A stretch of DNA of 64,000 bases, taken from NCBI RefSeq assembly GCF_000203915.1, contig NC_008392.1, forward strand, positions 124,001 to 188,000, in the 5' to 3' direction. The notes beneath the pieces were generated by a model, which worked only from the letters and a program-made list of their open reading frames with translations, was not told where the DNA came from and made no database searches. Below, piece after piece: positions 8,016-17,884 of this stretch. The DNA is from Burkholderia ambifaria AMMD (GTDB taxonomy: Bacteria > Pseudomonadota > Gammaproteobacteria > Burkholderiales > Burkholderiaceae). Made by a program: the position numbers and the translations under genes. The stretch's first letter is position 1; the number at the start of each line of letters is the position of its first letter.

Positions 8016-10601
8016 ATGCTTGAAAACTTTCGTGCTCACGTGGCCGCCCGCGCCGCGCTCGGTATCCCCCCTCTGCCGCTGACGGCCCAGCAAACCGCCG
8101 AGCTGGTGGAACTGCTGGCGAACCCGCCCGCAGGCGAAGAGCAGACGCTGCTCGACCTGATCACCTACCGCGTCCCCGCCGGCGTCGACGAAGCCGCCCG
8201 CGTGAAGGCCGGCTTCCTGGCCGCCGTCGCGAAGGGCGAGACGGCCTGCCCGCTGATCTCGCGCGAGCGCGCGACCGAACTGCTCGGCACGATGCTCGGC
8301 GGCTACAACATCCAGCCGCTGATCGAGCTGCTGTCGGACGACGCCGTCGCGGCCGTCGCGGCCGACGCGCTGAAGAAAACCCTGCTGATGTTCGACCAGT
8401 TCCATGACGTGAAGGAACTCGCCGACAAGGGCAACGCCCACGCGAAGGCCGTGCTGCAGAGCTGGGCCGACGCCGAATGGTTCACGAGCCGTCCGGAAGT
8501 GCCGGAAAGCCTGACCATCACCGTGTTCAAGGTCACGGGCGAAACCAACACCGACGACCTGTCGCCGGCGCCGGACGCCACCACCCGCCCGGACATCCCG
8601 ATGCACGCGCTCGCGATGCTGAAGAACGCGCGCCCCGGCATCACGCCGGAAGAAGACGGCAAGCGCGGCCCGGTCAAGTTCATCGAATCGCTGAAGGAAA
8701 AGGGTCATCTGGTCGCCTACGTCGGCGACGTGGTCGGCACCGGCTCCTCGCGCAAGTCGGCCACCAACTCGGTGCTGTGGTTCACCGGCGAAGACATCCC
8801 GTTCGTCCCGAACAAGCGTTTCGGCGGCGTGTGCCTCGGCGGCAAGATCGCCCCGATCTTCTACAACACGATGGAAGACGCCGGCGCGCTGCCGATCGAA
8901 CTCGACGTGTCGCAGATGGAAATGGGCGACGTGGTCGAACTGCGCCCGTACGAAGGCAAGGCGCTGAAGGACGGCAACGTGATCGCCGAATTCCAGGTCA
9001 AGTCCGACGTGCTGTTCGACGAAGTGCGCGCCGGCGGCCGCATTCCGCTGATCATCGGCCGCGGCCTGACCGCGAAGGCGCGTGAAGCGCTGGGCCTCGC
9101 GCCGTCGACGCTGTTCCGCCTGCCGCACCAGCCGGCCGACAGCGGCAAGGGCTTCTCGCTCGCGCAGAAGATGGTCGGCCGCGCATGCGGTCTGCCGGAA
9201 GGCCAGGGCGTGCGTCCGGGAACGTACTGCGAACCGAAGATGACCTCGGTCGGCTCGCAGGACACCACGGGCCCGATGACCCGCGACGAACTGAAGGATC
9301 TGGCGTGCCTCGGCTTCTCGGCCGACCTCGTGATGCAGTCGTTCTGCCACACCGCCGCCTATCCGAAGCCGGTGGACGTGAAGACGCACCAGACGCTGCC
9401 GAACTTCATCAGCACGCGTGGCGGCATCGCGCTGCGCCCGGGCGACGGCGTGATCCACTCGTGGCTGAACCGCATGCTGCTGCCCGACACCGTCGGCACC
9501 GGCGGCGACTCGCACACGCGCTTCCCGATCGGCATCAGCTTCCCGGCAGGCTCGGGCCTGGTCGCGTTCGCGGCCGCCACCGGCACGATGCCGCTGGACA
9601 TGCCGGAATCGGTGCTGGTCCGCTTCAAGGGCAAGATGCAGCCGGGCGTCACGCTGCGTGACCTGGTCAACGCGATTCCGCTGTACGCGATCAAGCAGGG
9701 CATGCTGACGGTCGCCAAGCAAGGCAAGAAGAACATCTTCTCGGGCCGCATTCTCGAGATCGAAGGCCTGCCCGACCTGAAGGTCGAGCAAGCGTTCGAG
9801 CTGTCGGATGCGTCGGCCGAGCGTTCGGCGGCCGGTTGCTCGGTGCACCTGAACAAGGAACCGATCATCGAATACCTGAACAGCAACATCACGCTGCTCA
9901 AGTGGATGATCGCGCAGGGCTATCAGGATCCGCGCAGCCTGCAGCGCCGTATCGCGGCGATGGAGCAGTGGCTGGCCGACCCGCAACTGCTGTCGCCGGA
10001 TGCCGACGCCGAATACGCGGCCGTCATCGAGATCGACCTGGCCGACATCCACGAGCCGATCGTTGCGTGCCCGAACGACCCGGACGACGTGAAGACGCTG
10101 TCCGACGTCGCAGGCGCCAAGATCGACGAAGTGTTCATCGGCTCGTGCATGACCAACATCGGTCACTTCCGTGCCGCGTCGAAGCTGCTGGAAGGCAAGC
10201 GCGACATCCCGGTCAAGCTGTGGGTCGCCCCGCCGACCAAGATGGACCAGAAGCAGTTGACGGAAGAAGGTCACTACGGCGTGTTCGGCACGGCCGGCGC
10301 CCGCACCGAAATGCCGGGCTGCTCGCTGTGCATGGGCAACCAGGCACAGGTGCGCGAAGGCGCGACGGTGATGTCGACGTCGACCCGCAACTTCCCGAAC
10401 CGCCTGGGCAAGAACACGAACGTGTACCTCGGCTCGGCGGAACTGGCGGCGATCTGTTCGCGTCTGGGCCGGATCCCGACCAAGGAAGAGTACATGGCCG
10501 ACATGGGCGTGCTCACCGCGGACGGCGACAAGATCTACAAGTACATGAACTTCGACCAGATCGAAGACTTCAAGGAAGTCGCCGACACCGTGCAGATCTA
10601 A
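8016..10601 (+). CDS. acnB: Aconitate hydratase B (bifunctional aconitase / 2-methylisocitrate dehydratase)
   Basis: Isomerises citrate and isocitrate in the TCA cycle. AcnB enzymes commonly also hydrate 2-methylaconitate in propionate catabolism. The 861-aa length matches AcnB, which starts with a helical HEAT-like domain (about 1-160) before the swivel domain (about 165-370). Family motifs seen are [20 protein letters not shown], the cluster cysteine in [13 protein letters not shown], and the paired cysteines in [12 protein letters not shown] strong promoter and palindromic site precede the gene and a strong intrinsic terminator follows, so it is monocistronic. The apoprotein of this family can bind mRNA under iron starvation, which is family knowledge not tested here. 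Confidence 0.97.
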   Translation: MLENFRAHVAARAALGIPPLPLTAQQTAELVELLANPPAGEEQTLLDLITYRVPAGVDEAARVKAGFLAAVAKGETACPLISRERATELLGTMLGGYNIQPLIELLSDDAVAAVAADALKKTLLMFDQFHDVKELADKGNAHAKAVLQSWADAEWFTSRPEVPESLTITVFKVTGETNTDDLSPAPDATTRPDIPMHALAMLKNARPGITPEEDGKRGPVKFIESLKEKGHLVAYVGDVVGTGSSRKSATNSVLWFTGEDIPFVPNKRFGGVCLGGKIAPIFYNTMEDAGALPIELDVSQMEMGDVVELRPYEGKALKDGNVIAEFQVKSDVLFDEVRAGGRIPLIIGRGLTAKAREALGLAPSTLFRLPHQPADSGKGFSLAQKMVGRACGLPEGQGVRPGTYCEPKMTSVGSQDTTGPMTRDELKDLACLGFSADLVMQSFCHTAAYPKPVDVKTHQTLPNFISTRGGIALRPGDGVIHSWLNRMLLPDTVGTGGDSHTRFPIGISFPAGSGLVAFAAATGTMPLDMPESVLVRFKGKMQPGVTLRDLVNAIPLYAIKQGMLTVAKQGKKNIFSGRILEIEGLPDLKVEQAFELSDASAERSAAGCSVHLNKEPIIEYLNSNITLLKWMIAQGYQDPRSLQRRIAAMEQWLADPQLLSPDADAEYAAVIEIDLADIHEPIVACPNDPDDVKTLSDVAGAKIDEVFIGSCMTNIGHFRAASKLLEGKRDIPVKLWVAPPTKMDQKQLTEEGHYGVFGTAGARTEMPGCSLCMGNQAQVREGATVMSTSTRNFPNRLGKNTNVYLGSAELAAICSRLGRIPTKEEYMADMGVLTADGDKIYKYMNFDQIEDFKEVADTVQI

Positions 10602-10613
10602 GCATGCGGTCGA

Positions 10614-10640
10614 GCTGCGGCGGGTTGTGCCCGCCGTAGC
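10614..10640 (+). other. Stem-loop after acnB
   Basis: An 11-bp stem (GCTGCGGCGGG with CCCGCCGTAGC, one G-U pair) encloses a TTGTG loop directly after the acnB stop. It has no T-tract. It may protect the mRNA 3' end or assist the terminator just downstream. Confidence 0.6.
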
Positions 10641-10650
10641 GACACGCAAT

Positions 10651-10688
10651 GGCGCCGCGGGCTGAATGCCTGCGGCGCCATTTTTTTT
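10651..10688 (+). terminator. Intrinsic terminator of acnB
   Basis: A 12-bp GC-rich stem beginning GGCGCCGC and ending GCGGCGCC, with a 5-nt TGAAT loop, is followed by A and eight Ts (10681-10688). This is a textbook rho-independent terminator on the plus strand. Confidence 0.9.
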
Positions 10689-10726
10689 GAAGGTCGCCGA
10701 CGTCGTGCAGCGACTCGGCTCACGCG

Positions 10727-11650
10727 TCAGGCCATCGTCCTCAGCCAGTCGAGCAGCGCCGACTGCGCACTTCCGTCCTTCACCGGCTCCGGCGTCAGCA
10801 GGCAATAGTGCGAGCCGTCTTGGACGAAACCCATCGGCGCGACCAGCACCTCGCTTTCGAGATCGTCGCGAACGAGATGCCACGGACCGATCGCAACACC
10901 CAGCCCCGCGACGGCCGCCTGAAGGCTGAAATAGAAATGGTCGAACATCTGGCCGCGCCCGCTGCCCGCCGGTTGATGCGCGGCCGCCGCCCATTCCTTC
11001 CATGCGTCCGGCCGCGTGCGCGTATGCAGTCGCGGCGCGCCCCGCTTCAACGCGCGGTCATCGCGTCCGCCGGAAAACCACGTATCGACGCGATCCGGCC
11101 GGCACACCGGCCCCACCCTTTCCGTAAACAGTCGCTCGGCGTGATACCCCGCAGGCCACGCAAAATCGTTGCGGCGGATCGCGATATCGATGCCGTGATC
11201 GAACGAGAACGGGCCGCCCGCCGCGGCGAGATGGATATCGACGCGCGGGTAGGTCGCCTGGAAGTCCGGCCAGCGCGGAATCAGCCAGCGCATCAGCAGC
11301 GTGGGTTCGCACGACAGCACCCAACGCTGCGCACGGGCCGCGTCGGTCCGTAACTCATGCGCGGCCTGCCTCATCAGATGCAGGCCGTCATGGACGGCCT
11401 GCGCCAGCTTGCGGCCCGCGTCGGTCAGGAACACGCGACGACTGCGCCGCTCGAACAACGCCACACCCAGGTCGTCTTCGAGCAGACGCACCGCGCGACT
11501 GACGGCGCCGTGCGTCAAATGCAGTTCGTCGGCGGCACGGCTGAAATGCTCGTGGCGCGCCGCCGCCTCGAAGCAGCGCAGCGCCATCAGCGACGGCAGC
11601 GCGGCACGGACGTTCTGTGATCCAAACTCACCATCGTGGTCAGAAATCAT
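10727..11650 (-). CDS. LysR-family transcriptional regulator (GcvA-like)
   Basis: DNA-binding regulator of 307 aa. The N-terminal winged HTH (about 16-75) reads LMALRCFEAAARHEHFSRAA then HLTHGAVSRAVRLLEDDLG, typical of GcvA-like LysR proteins. The rest is a periplasmic-binding-protein-like effector domain, from LSCEPTLLMRWLIPRWPDFQ to the C-terminus. It is divergent from the LysE-type exporter gene, with 67 bp between the starts, the standard layout for a LysR activator of its neighbour. The ATG at 11650 follows GGGAAAA. The effector is unknown and may be an exported amino acid. Confidence 0.9.
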   Translation of the reverse strand: MISDHDGEFGSQNVRAALPSLMALRCFEAAARHEHFSRAADELHLTHGAVSRAVRLLEDDLGVALFERRSRRVFLTDAGRKLAQAVHDGLHLMRQAAHELRTDAARAQRWVLSCEPTLLMRWLIPRWPDFQATYPRVDIHLAAAGGPFSFDHGIDIAIRRNDFAWPAGYHAERLFTERVGPVCRPDRVDTWFSGGRDDRALKRGAPRLHTRTRPDAWKEWAAAAHQPAGSGRGQMFDHFYFSLQAAVAGLGVAIGPWHLVRDDLESEVLVAPMGFVQDGSHYCLLTPEPVKDGSAQSALLDWLRTMA

Positions 11651-11717
11651 CGCTTTTCCCGGCGAATCGTGATCCCTAATATTGGCGCATCACGAAGAAA
11701 ACCGAAAGGACGATGCA

Positions 11718-12335
11718 ATGACGGAATGGATAGTCGTAGTCACTATCACTGTGCTGGCCGTGATCAGCCCGGGGCCGGATTTCGCGATGGTCACGCGCAA
11801 CAGCCTGATGCTGTCGCGCCGTTCGGGCTTGCTCACCGCATGGGGGATCGCGCTCGGCGTGACGGTTCATGTGAGCTATACGCTGCTCGGCGTGGGCCTG
11901 CTGGTCCGCCAATCGCTGTGGCTCTTCAACGCCGTCAAGCTCGTCGGCGCGATCTATCTGATCTACCTCGGCGTGAGGATGCTCGCGGCGAAGCCCGCCG
12001 ACGGTCGGCCCACGACGCAGGTCGCGCCGCTGTCCGATCGGGCGGCGCTGCGCACCGGCTTCCTGACCAACGCGCTGAATCCGAAAACCACCGTGTTCAT
12101 CGTCAGCCTGTTCATGCAGGCCGTCCGGCCCGACACGCCGTTGCACGTGCAGATCGGCTATGGGCTGTTCGTCGCGCTGGCGCACGCGGGCTGGTTCAGT
12201 CTGGTCGCGGTCTGCTTCTCCGCCGATGCTGTCCGCGATCGTTTGTTGTCGTTACGTCACTGGATCGACCGCACCTTCGGTGTTCTGCTCGTCGGCTTCG
12301 GGATCATGCTGGCCGTTGCGCGCGGCGGACGTTGA
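11718..12335 (+). CDS. LysE/RhtB-family amino acid exporter
   Basis: Inner-membrane exporter of 205 aa with about six hydrophobic segments. It begins with the family signature VISPGPDFAMVTRNSL and has the conserved GLLTAWGIALGV and FLTNALNPKTTVFIVSLF motifs. The ATG at 11718 lies behind AAAGGA. A longer frame start at 11682 adds a charged stretch before the first membrane segment and is not favoured. The divergent LysR gene probably regulates it. It lies 151 bp before a PLP aminotransferase gene on the same strand, which may make or degrade its substrate. Confidence 0.9.
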   Translation: MTEWIVVVTITVLAVISPGPDFAMVTRNSLMLSRRSGLLTAWGIALGVTVHVSYTLLGVGLLVRQSLWLFNAVKLVGAIYLIYLGVRMLAAKPADGRPTTQVAPLSDRAALRTGFLTNALNPKTTVFIVSLFMQAVRPDTPLHVQIGYGLFVALAHAGWFSLVAVCFSADAVRDRLLSLRHWIDRTFGVLLVGFGIMLAVARGGR

Positions 12336-12486
12336 GCGGCACGCAATCGACTTGATCGATGCGCGCGGCTGCCTCGGGTCATGCCTTCCATAAAATGTGG
12401 ATTTTTAGTCTACTCTGGACATTCTGTTTTGAAAGGCAGATACTTGGCAGGATCGCTTTCCAGGCCAACCGGACAAAGGAACGACC

Positions 12487-13611
12487 ATGAAGATCAAGGA
12501 ATTCGGCGTCGAACGCTGGATGGATCTGTACGAGAACCGCTGTACGTACAACCTCGCGGAAACGTGCGTCGAATCGCTGACCGTCGATCAGCTGCTGACG
12601 ATGACCGGCAGGCAGGACACGCTGCTCGACGCGCTGCGGCCGATGAAGCTCACGTATGGCGCGATCGAAGGCACGCTGCGCCTGCGCGAAGCGATCGCGT
12701 CGACCTACGCGCGCCAGTCGGCCGCGAACGTGATCGTCACGCACGGCGCGATCGGCGGCAACGCACTCATCTACGAAACGCTGGTCGAGCCGGGCGATAC
12801 GGTCGTGTCGGTGTTGCCGACCTACCAGCAGCACTACTCGATTCCGGAAAGCTACGGCGCGAACGTGAAGGTGCTGAAGCTGCGCGAGGAAAACGCGTTC
12901 CTGCCCGATCTCGACGCACTCGCATCCCTCGTCGACGACAAGACGCGCCTGATCGCGATCAACAACCCGAACAATCCGACCGGCTCGCTGATGGACGAAG
13001 CGCTGCTCGGCAAGATCGTCGAGATCGCGAAACGCTGCGGCGCGTACGTGCTGTGCGACGAGGTCTATCGCGGCACCGACCAGGCCGGCAGCGGCTACAG
13101 CGCATCGATCGCCGACCTGTACGAACGCGGAATCAGCACGGCGAGCATGTCGAAGACGTACTCGCTCGCCGGGCTGCGTCTCGGCTGGATCGCCGGGCCG
13201 GTCGAGCTGATCCACGCGGTGAGCGTCCATCGCGACTACAACACGATCAGCGTCGGGATGATCGACGACTATCTCGCGACGCTCGCGCTCGAGCACCGCG
13301 ACGTGATCCTGAAGCGCAGTCACGACATCGTGCGCACCAACCTCGCGATTCTCGATGCATGGGTCGAACGCGAGCCGGCGATTTCCTGGGTCAAGCCGAA
13401 GTCGGGCACGACGGCGCTGCTCAAGTATGCGTTCGACATGCCGTCGCGCGCGTTCTGCACGGAGCTGATCGAGGCAACCGGCGTGATGTTCACGCCGGGC
13501 AGCGCGCTCGACATGGAAGGCTATGTGCGGATCGGTTACGCCAACAGCCGGACGGTGCTCGAGCAAGGGCTCGCGCGCGTGTCGGAGTATTTACGCGCGA
13601 AAGCCGGCTGA
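12487..13611 (+). CDS. Class I/II aminotransferase-fold PLP enzyme
   Basis: Fold-type I PLP enzyme of 374 aa. The PLP lysine is about Lys223 in ASMSKTYSLAGLRLGW, preceded by the asparagine motif INNPNNPTGSL and the aspartate in YVLCDEVYRG. The carboxylate-binding arginine lies in YVRIGYANSR near the C-terminus. The N-terminus (WMDLYENRCTYNLAETCVES) is unlike housekeeping aspartate or aromatic aminotransferases and loosely recalls enzymes that act on basic amino acids, such as capreomycidine synthase-like proteins. That comparison is only suggestive. The preceding 151 bp include a lower-GC patch (12395-12440) that could hold a promoter. The gene lies between a LysE exporter and a MocR regulator. 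Confidence 0.85.
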   Translation: MKIKEFGVERWMDLYENRCTYNLAETCVESLTVDQLLTMTGRQDTLLDALRPMKLTYGAIEGTLRLREAIASTYARQSAANVIVTHGAIGGNALIYETLVEPGDTVVSVLPTYQQHYSIPESYGANVKVLKLREENAFLPDLDALASLVDDKTRLIAINNPNNPTGSLMDEALLGKIVEIAKRCGAYVLCDEVYRGTDQAGSGYSASIADLYERGISTASMSKTYSLAGLRLGWIAGPVELIHAVSVHRDYNTISVGMIDDYLATLALEHRDVILKRSHDIVRTNLAILDAWVEREPAISWVKPKSGTTALLKYAFDMPSRAFCTELIEATGVMFTPGSALDMEGYVRIGYANSRTVLEQGLARVSEYLRAKAG

Positions 13612-13648
13612 GCGAAGGCGGTGCGTGCGACGCGCACCGCCCTTCGCT
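13611..13648. terminator. Bidirectional stem-loop between convergent aminotransferase and mocR genes
   Basis: AGCGAAGGCGGTGCG pairs with the complementary arm ending TTCGCT, with one bulged base. The two arms fill the whole gap between the converging stops at 13611 and 13649. The stem is strong but lacks a T-tract on either strand. Confidence 0.6.
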
Positions 13649-15076
13649 TCACGACTGCATGCACGATACCGCGAGCTTCCCGACCGCGATCACCGCCTGC
13701 TCGATCTCCGGCGACCACGGGCTGCTGTAGTTCAGCCGGATGAAGTTCCGGTAGTTGTCCGTGATCGAGAACATGTAGCCGGGCCCGATCGTGATGCCCT
13801 GCTCCAGCGCGAGCTGGTACAGGCGCATCGCGTCGACCTGTGCCGGCAGCTCGACCCACAGCACATATCCACCCGCCGGGCTCGAAATACGCGAGCCTTC
13901 CGGGAAGAACCGCGACACCATCGCGCGCATCAGGTTCGCCTGCTGCGCATACGCCTTGCGCAAGCGCCGCAGATGATGCTCGTAGCCGTCGCGCTCGAGA
14001 AACTCGGCGATCGCGAGCTGCGGCAGCGACGGCGTCGCCAGCGTGTTCAGGAACTTCAGCTTCTCGACCTGATCCCGATAGCGCCCCGGCAACGCCCAGC
14101 CGATCCGGTAGGCGGCCGTCAGGCTCTTCGAGAACGATGAGCAGTGCAACACGATCCCGGTGCGGTCGTAGGACTTCAGCGCGCTCGGATGCGACTCGCC
14201 GAAATACAGTTCGTTGTACACACCATTCTCGATGATCGGCATGTCGGCTTTCGTTGCGAATTCAACCAGTTCGCGCTTGCGCTCGTCGGGCATCTGGAAG
14301 CCGAGCGGGTTCTGGAAATTCGGCATCACCATGCACGCGGCGATCGGCTGCGACTTTGCAATGGCCGCCAGCGCCGCGATGTCGATCCCGTACTCCGGGT
14401 GCGTCGCGACCTCGATCGCCTTCATCCCCATCCGCTCGATCGCGTGCAGCATCGCGTAGAACGTCGGCGACTCCACAGCGATCGTGTCGCCCGGTTTCGC
14501 AACCGCCTGCAGGCACAGATTGATCGCCTCAGTCGCGCCGACCGTCACGATGATCTCGTTCGGATCGACCGACATCCCGTTTTCCAGATAGCGTCGCGCG
14601 ATCTGCCGGATCAGGCGCGGATGGCCGGGCGGCAGCCCGTCCGTCACGCCCCACAGCGACTTGTCGCGGCCGGCTGCATACGCATAGCGGTTCAGTTTCT
14701 CGAACGGAAACAGGCTCGGGTCCGGATACGGCGAGCCGAGCGGGACGGCGTCGTCGGTGCCGATCGAGCGCAGTGTCGACAGCACGAGCCGGCTCATGTC
14801 GACCGACGACGAGATCGCGATCGGCTTCGACGGCCGCAGCTCACGCACCGGCGCGTGGTTGTCGTCACGACGCAGGTTCACGAAATAGCCCGACTGCGGC
14901 CGGCTTTCCAGCAGCCCGCGGCTTTCGAGCAGCAGATATGCATGCAGCACGGTCGTGATGCTGATCCGGTGCTGCTGGCTCGCCTGCCGTACCGACGGAA
15001 TCCGGTCGCCGTGCCGGTACACGCCCTGGCGAATCAGGCGCTCGATGTCGTCCGCGAGTTTTTCGTAGAGCTTCAT
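13649..15076 (-). CDS. MocR-type (GntR-HTH/aminotransferase fusion) regulator
   Basis: Transcription factor of 475 aa that joins a GntR winged HTH to an aminotransferase-like domain. The HTH (residues 1-75) includes LIRQGVYRHGDRIPSVRQAS and SITTVLHAYLLLESRGLL. The second domain (about 100-475) has VMPNFQNPLGF and a PLP lysine, about Lys317, in CSSFSKSLTAAYRIGW. The start at 15076 follows GGGAG. The frame stays open upstream to 15664, but that extension is arginine-rich and unconserved. MocR proteins usually control a gene involving PLP, amino acids or GABA and often regulate themselves. The convergent aminotransferase gene is a possible target. Confidence 0.92.
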   Translation of the reverse strand: MKLYEKLADDIERLIRQGVYRHGDRIPSVRQASQQHRISITTVLHAYLLLESRGLLESRPQSGYFVNLRRDDNHAPVRELRPSKPIAISSSVDMSRLVLSTLRSIGTDDAVPLGSPYPDPSLFPFEKLNRYAYAAGRDKSLWGVTDGLPPGHPRLIRQIARRYLENGMSVDPNEIIVTVGATEAINLCLQAVAKPGDTIAVESPTFYAMLHAIERMGMKAIEVATHPEYGIDIAALAAIAKSQPIAACMVMPNFQNPLGFQMPDERKRELVEFATKADMPIIENGVYNELYFGESHPSALKSYDRTGIVLHCSSFSKSLTAAYRIGWALPGRYRDQVEKLKFLNTLATPSLPQLAIAEFLERDGYEHHLRRLRKAYAQQANLMRAMVSRFFPEGSRISSPAGGYVLWVELPAQVDAMRLYQLALEQGITIGPGYMFSITDNYRNFIRLNYSSPWSPEIEQAVIAVGKLAVSCMQS

Positions 15077-15627
15077 CGCGCGCTCCCCGCCGGCCTGCGC
15101 ATGCGCGCCGCCGTCCCGTGCGCGTCCGATACGCGCGTGTTCTGCCCGCCGACCGGGCTGTCGTTCTGCCTGATTGCTCCCTCCGGTTTTGCCTTTTCCA
15201 TCGCAGTGGCTCGCTTTTGAAAATGCGCCGGGAGGTTCCGTTACAACGGGATCCGCGGCACTGTGCACTTGATGGATGAATCTTAAGAGCAGAACAGTTG
15301 GTGGCGGGTACACACATCGAACACGGGAACAAGAGTACAGTTCGGGGCGCATCGCGCAGCGCGGGGCAACTGTACGTCTTATGAAATGGCCGAATGGCCG
15401 GAGAACTCGCGCGGGGCGCGGCCGGATTGCCCGGCACGCCCGCCGCGCGGGCGTTCGTCGGCTATCGCAATTGGGGTGCAATACTGTGCGCCCGCTCGGT
15501 TTCATTGCCGGAGTCAGACCATGCACTATCCAATCGACCAGACAGCCAGGCCGGGCGACGGAGCCCGCGCCGCCGGGCAAGTACCGAAATGGCGCCAGAA
15601 CGAAACGACCGACCCATCGGAAAACGC
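15077..15627. other. Divergent intergenic region mocR / DUF4132 gene
   Basis: 551 bp between divergent genes. It holds the inverted repeat at 15335-15375 and presumably both promoters. Short open frames within it show no recognisable domains. Confidence 0.5.
15335..15375. promoter_or_regulatory. Inverted repeat GTACAGTT-N25-AACTGTAC, candidate MocR operator
   Basis: Two exact 8-bp arms, GTACAGTT (15335-15342) and AACTGTAC (15368-15375), are separated by 25 bp. Their centres are about 33 bp apart, or three helical turns, suiting a large dimeric regulator bound to one DNA face. The site is about 260 bp upstream of mocR and a similar distance before the DUF4132 gene. A related sequence, GAACAGTT, occurs near 15292. 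Confidence 0.5.
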
Positions 15628-17802
15628 ATGACTGATCGCCCCCTCGTTGCGCTGCTGGTCGCACGGCTGACCGGCTCGGCCGACCATCCGCGCTTCACCG
15701 GCACGCCGATCGACCTGTCGGCGCTCGATGCGCGGGCGCTCGGCGCGATCTGGCCGGCATTGCGTCGCGTCGAGCACGAGCTCATGCAGCGCGAGCACGC
15801 GTACGACGACCCGCGCGCCGAATTCGCGCGCTGGCTGTGCCGGCAGATCGATGCGCTCGGCCTCGCGCCGCTCGTCGACGCCGATGCGGCGCTCGAGCTG
15901 TTCCGCGACATTCAGGCCGGTGAATGGAAGCGTGCGCTGGAGGATCTGCCCTGCCTGGACGCGCTGCCGTCGCCCGCGCTGCAGGCCGAACTCGCCCGCA
16001 TCGTCGCCGAACCGGAGGAAGGCAGGCTGCGCGCGGTGTCCGCGTACGGCGCGTATGCGCTCGACTGGTTCGCCGGCCGCCGCGACTTCTCCGCGCGACG
16101 CGACGCGTATGCGCAAGCGCTGGCGGACTCGCCGTTTCGCGTGCGCGAACTGGACGTGCTGCCCGAGCTCGGCCCGGCCGCGCTGCTCGCGCTGGCCGCG
16201 ACGAACGACGGCTATTTCGCGCCGAAGCGGCTGTGGATCGACTACAGCGATCCGGCCGTCACACTCGCGCAAGACGCCGCGTATGTCGCATTCGCGCGCG
16301 ACGCGCTGACCGACGCCGCGGGGCAGGTCGCGGCGCTTCATGCCGGCGCCGTGCCGTACGAGGCCGACCGCGCATTCACGACCGACGACGCGCAGGTCGT
16401 CGCGCGCGCCGCGCGCGTGGCCGCGTATCGCGACGAAGCCTGGCTGCGCCCGCTGATCGGGCCGCTGCTGACCGGCGTGTGCGTCGCGCCGACCGCCGCG
16501 AGGACCGCGCCGTCGCAATCGCTCGCGATCGCCCTCGGCCATGCGGTCGAGACGATCCCGACGCCCGAGAGCGTGCGCGCGCTGCGCGACGCGCTGGCCG
16601 TCGTGCGTCATGCGGGCGTGCAGAAGAAGCTTGCGCGCAACCTGAAACCGGCCGAACGCGCGCTCGGCGAGCGGCCGCACACCGCGCTGCGGATGACGCT
16701 CGACGCGAAGCCCGACAAGAAGCAGCTCGCGATGCTCGCCGCATGCATGGAAGCCGGCTTCTGGCAGCCGATGTCGCTCGGCCACGCCGAATGGCGCGAG
16801 CGGCTTGTCGATGCGCCGGCCGGCGCCGCGTTCTCCGCGCGGATGATCTGGCAGGCACGCAGCCGCGATGGCGCGACGCAGTCGTTCATGCCCGATATCG
16901 CGGCGGGCAAGGTCGTGCCGCGCGACGCGGCCGGCCACGCATGCGACATCGCGGCCGACAGCGACATCCGGCTCTGGCACCCGCTGCTGGCCGACGCGGA
17001 CGAGCGGCTCGCGTGGCAGCGCGCGATCGTCGGCCGCGCGCTGCGGCAACCGATTCGGCAAGCTTTCCGCGAGTATTACGTGCCGGCCGATGACGACGCG
17101 TCGGCCAGCGACTGCGCGATGTTCGAAGGTCACGTGCTGTCGAGCCGGCCGCTGCTCGGCGTCGCGCGCCGCGAAGGCTGGTCGATCCGCGCGTACGACG
17201 ACGGGCTCGCGCGCGAATTCGGCGACGTGCGCGCCACCTTTATCGTCGATGCGCGGCTCTATCCCGGTTCGGAAGGCCACGGCACGTCGCGCCGGCTGTA
17301 CGTCGAGCGCCGGCACGAACGGCGCTGGGCGCCGGTGCCGATCGGCGAGATCGACCGCGTCGTCTTCTCCGAAATTGCGCGCGCGGTCGATCTGCTCGTC
17401 AGCGTGGCCGCGTTCGCGCTCGACGACGACGCAACGCGCGCGGCTGCCGCGGCGCTCACGACGGACCCGGTCCGCCAGCACGCGCTCGACACGGAACGCC
17501 GGCACCGCCTGAACCGGTTGTCGGATCTTCCATTGGGCGTGATGGCGCGCCATCGCCGGCACGTGCTGTCGCTCGTGTTCGCCGAACCGGTTGCGCAAGG
17601 GAGGATCACGATCGACGAACGCCATGTGCGCGTCGGCGCGTGGGCGGTGCATTGCGCGACCGGACGTGTGACGCGTGACGGCGAGCCCGTCGAACCCGCG
17701 ATCGAGCCGCCGCCGGCGCCGCTGCGCGCGGTGCCGTGGCTGCCTTACGACGAAGCGCTGTTGCAGCGGATCGTCGACGTCGTCGCGGGGTTGTTGGGCT
17801 GA
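15628..17802 (+). CDS. DUF4132 domain-containing protein (MolR-like)
   Basis: Large cytoplasmic protein of 724 aa, no signal peptide or membrane segment. The C-terminal half (about 440-630) has the DUF4132 pattern: WQRAIVGRALRQPIRQAFRE followed by a tyrosine-rich stretch, then FEGHVLSSRPLLGVARREGW. The N-terminal half is alpha-helical, repeat-like and Ala/Arg-rich. DUF4132 proteins include the E. coli MolR fragments and have no established activity. The ATG at 15628 follows a weak AAAAC site, and earlier in-frame starts add unconserved sequence. Its base composition matches the chromosome rather than the next four genes, so I treat it as a neighbour of that system and not clearly a member. 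The 150-bp gap argues for separate regulation. Confidence 0.75.
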   Translation: MTDRPLVALLVARLTGSADHPRFTGTPIDLSALDARALGAIWPALRRVEHELMQREHAYDDPRAEFARWLCRQIDALGLAPLVDADAALELFRDIQAGEWKRALEDLPCLDALPSPALQAELARIVAEPEEGRLRAVSAYGAYALDWFAGRRDFSARRDAYAQALADSPFRVRELDVLPELGPAALLALAATNDGYFAPKRLWIDYSDPAVTLAQDAAYVAFARDALTDAAGQVAALHAGAVPYEADRAFTTDDAQVVARAARVAAYRDEAWLRPLIGPLLTGVCVAPTAARTAPSQSLAIALGHAVETIPTPESVRALRDALAVVRHAGVQKKLARNLKPAERALGERPHTALRMTLDAKPDKKQLAMLAACMEAGFWQPMSLGHAEWRERLVDAPAGAAFSARMIWQARSRDGATQSFMPDIAAGKVVPRDAAGHACDIAADSDIRLWHPLLADADERLAWQRAIVGRALRQPIRQAFREYYVPADDDASASDCAMFEGHVLSSRPLLGVARREGWSIRAYDDGLAREFGDVRATFIVDARLYPGSEGHGTSRRLYVERRHERRWAPVPIGEIDRVVFSEIARAVDLLVSVAAFALDDDATRAAAAALTTDPVRQHALDTERRHRLNRLSDLPLGVMARHRRHVLSLVFAEPVAQGRITIDERHVRVGAWAVHCATGRVTRDGEPVEPAIEPPPAPLRAVPWLPYDEALLQRIVDVVAGLLG

Positions 17803-17803
17803 A

Positions 17804-17870
17804 CCGGAAAATGAGCATGACCGTCGATATTCACTTCTCTACGCGTGGAGACACGTCGACTCATTTCCGG
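17804..17870 (+). other. Long-range inverted repeat after the DUF4132 gene
   Basis: CCGGAAAATGAG (17804-17815) pairs with CTCATTTCCGG (17860-17870) with one bulged A, enclosing about 44 nt with weaker internal pairings. It begins just after the DUF4132 stop. It could act as a transcript end or as an attenuator for the operon at 17953. No clean T-tract follows. Confidence 0.4.
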
Positions 17871-17884
17871 CACCTCTCTATTCA

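Noticed and set aside
8001..11003. 1000-codon minus-strand open frame opposite acnB
   Set aside because: Arg/His/Asp-rich translation typical of antisense to a GC-rich gene. The plus-strand AcnB has full family motifs, a promoter and a terminator.
15077..15664. N-terminal extension of the MocR protein
   Set aside because: Open by composition only. The GntR HTH starts at 15076 behind a GGGAG site and the extension has no conserved features.
15628..17802. DUF4132 gene as a fifth member of the AAA/rSAM/helicase operon
   Set aside because: Same strand and upstream, but separated by 150 bp with a stem-loop and promoter-like patch, and with chromosomal base composition. Kept as a neighbour only.
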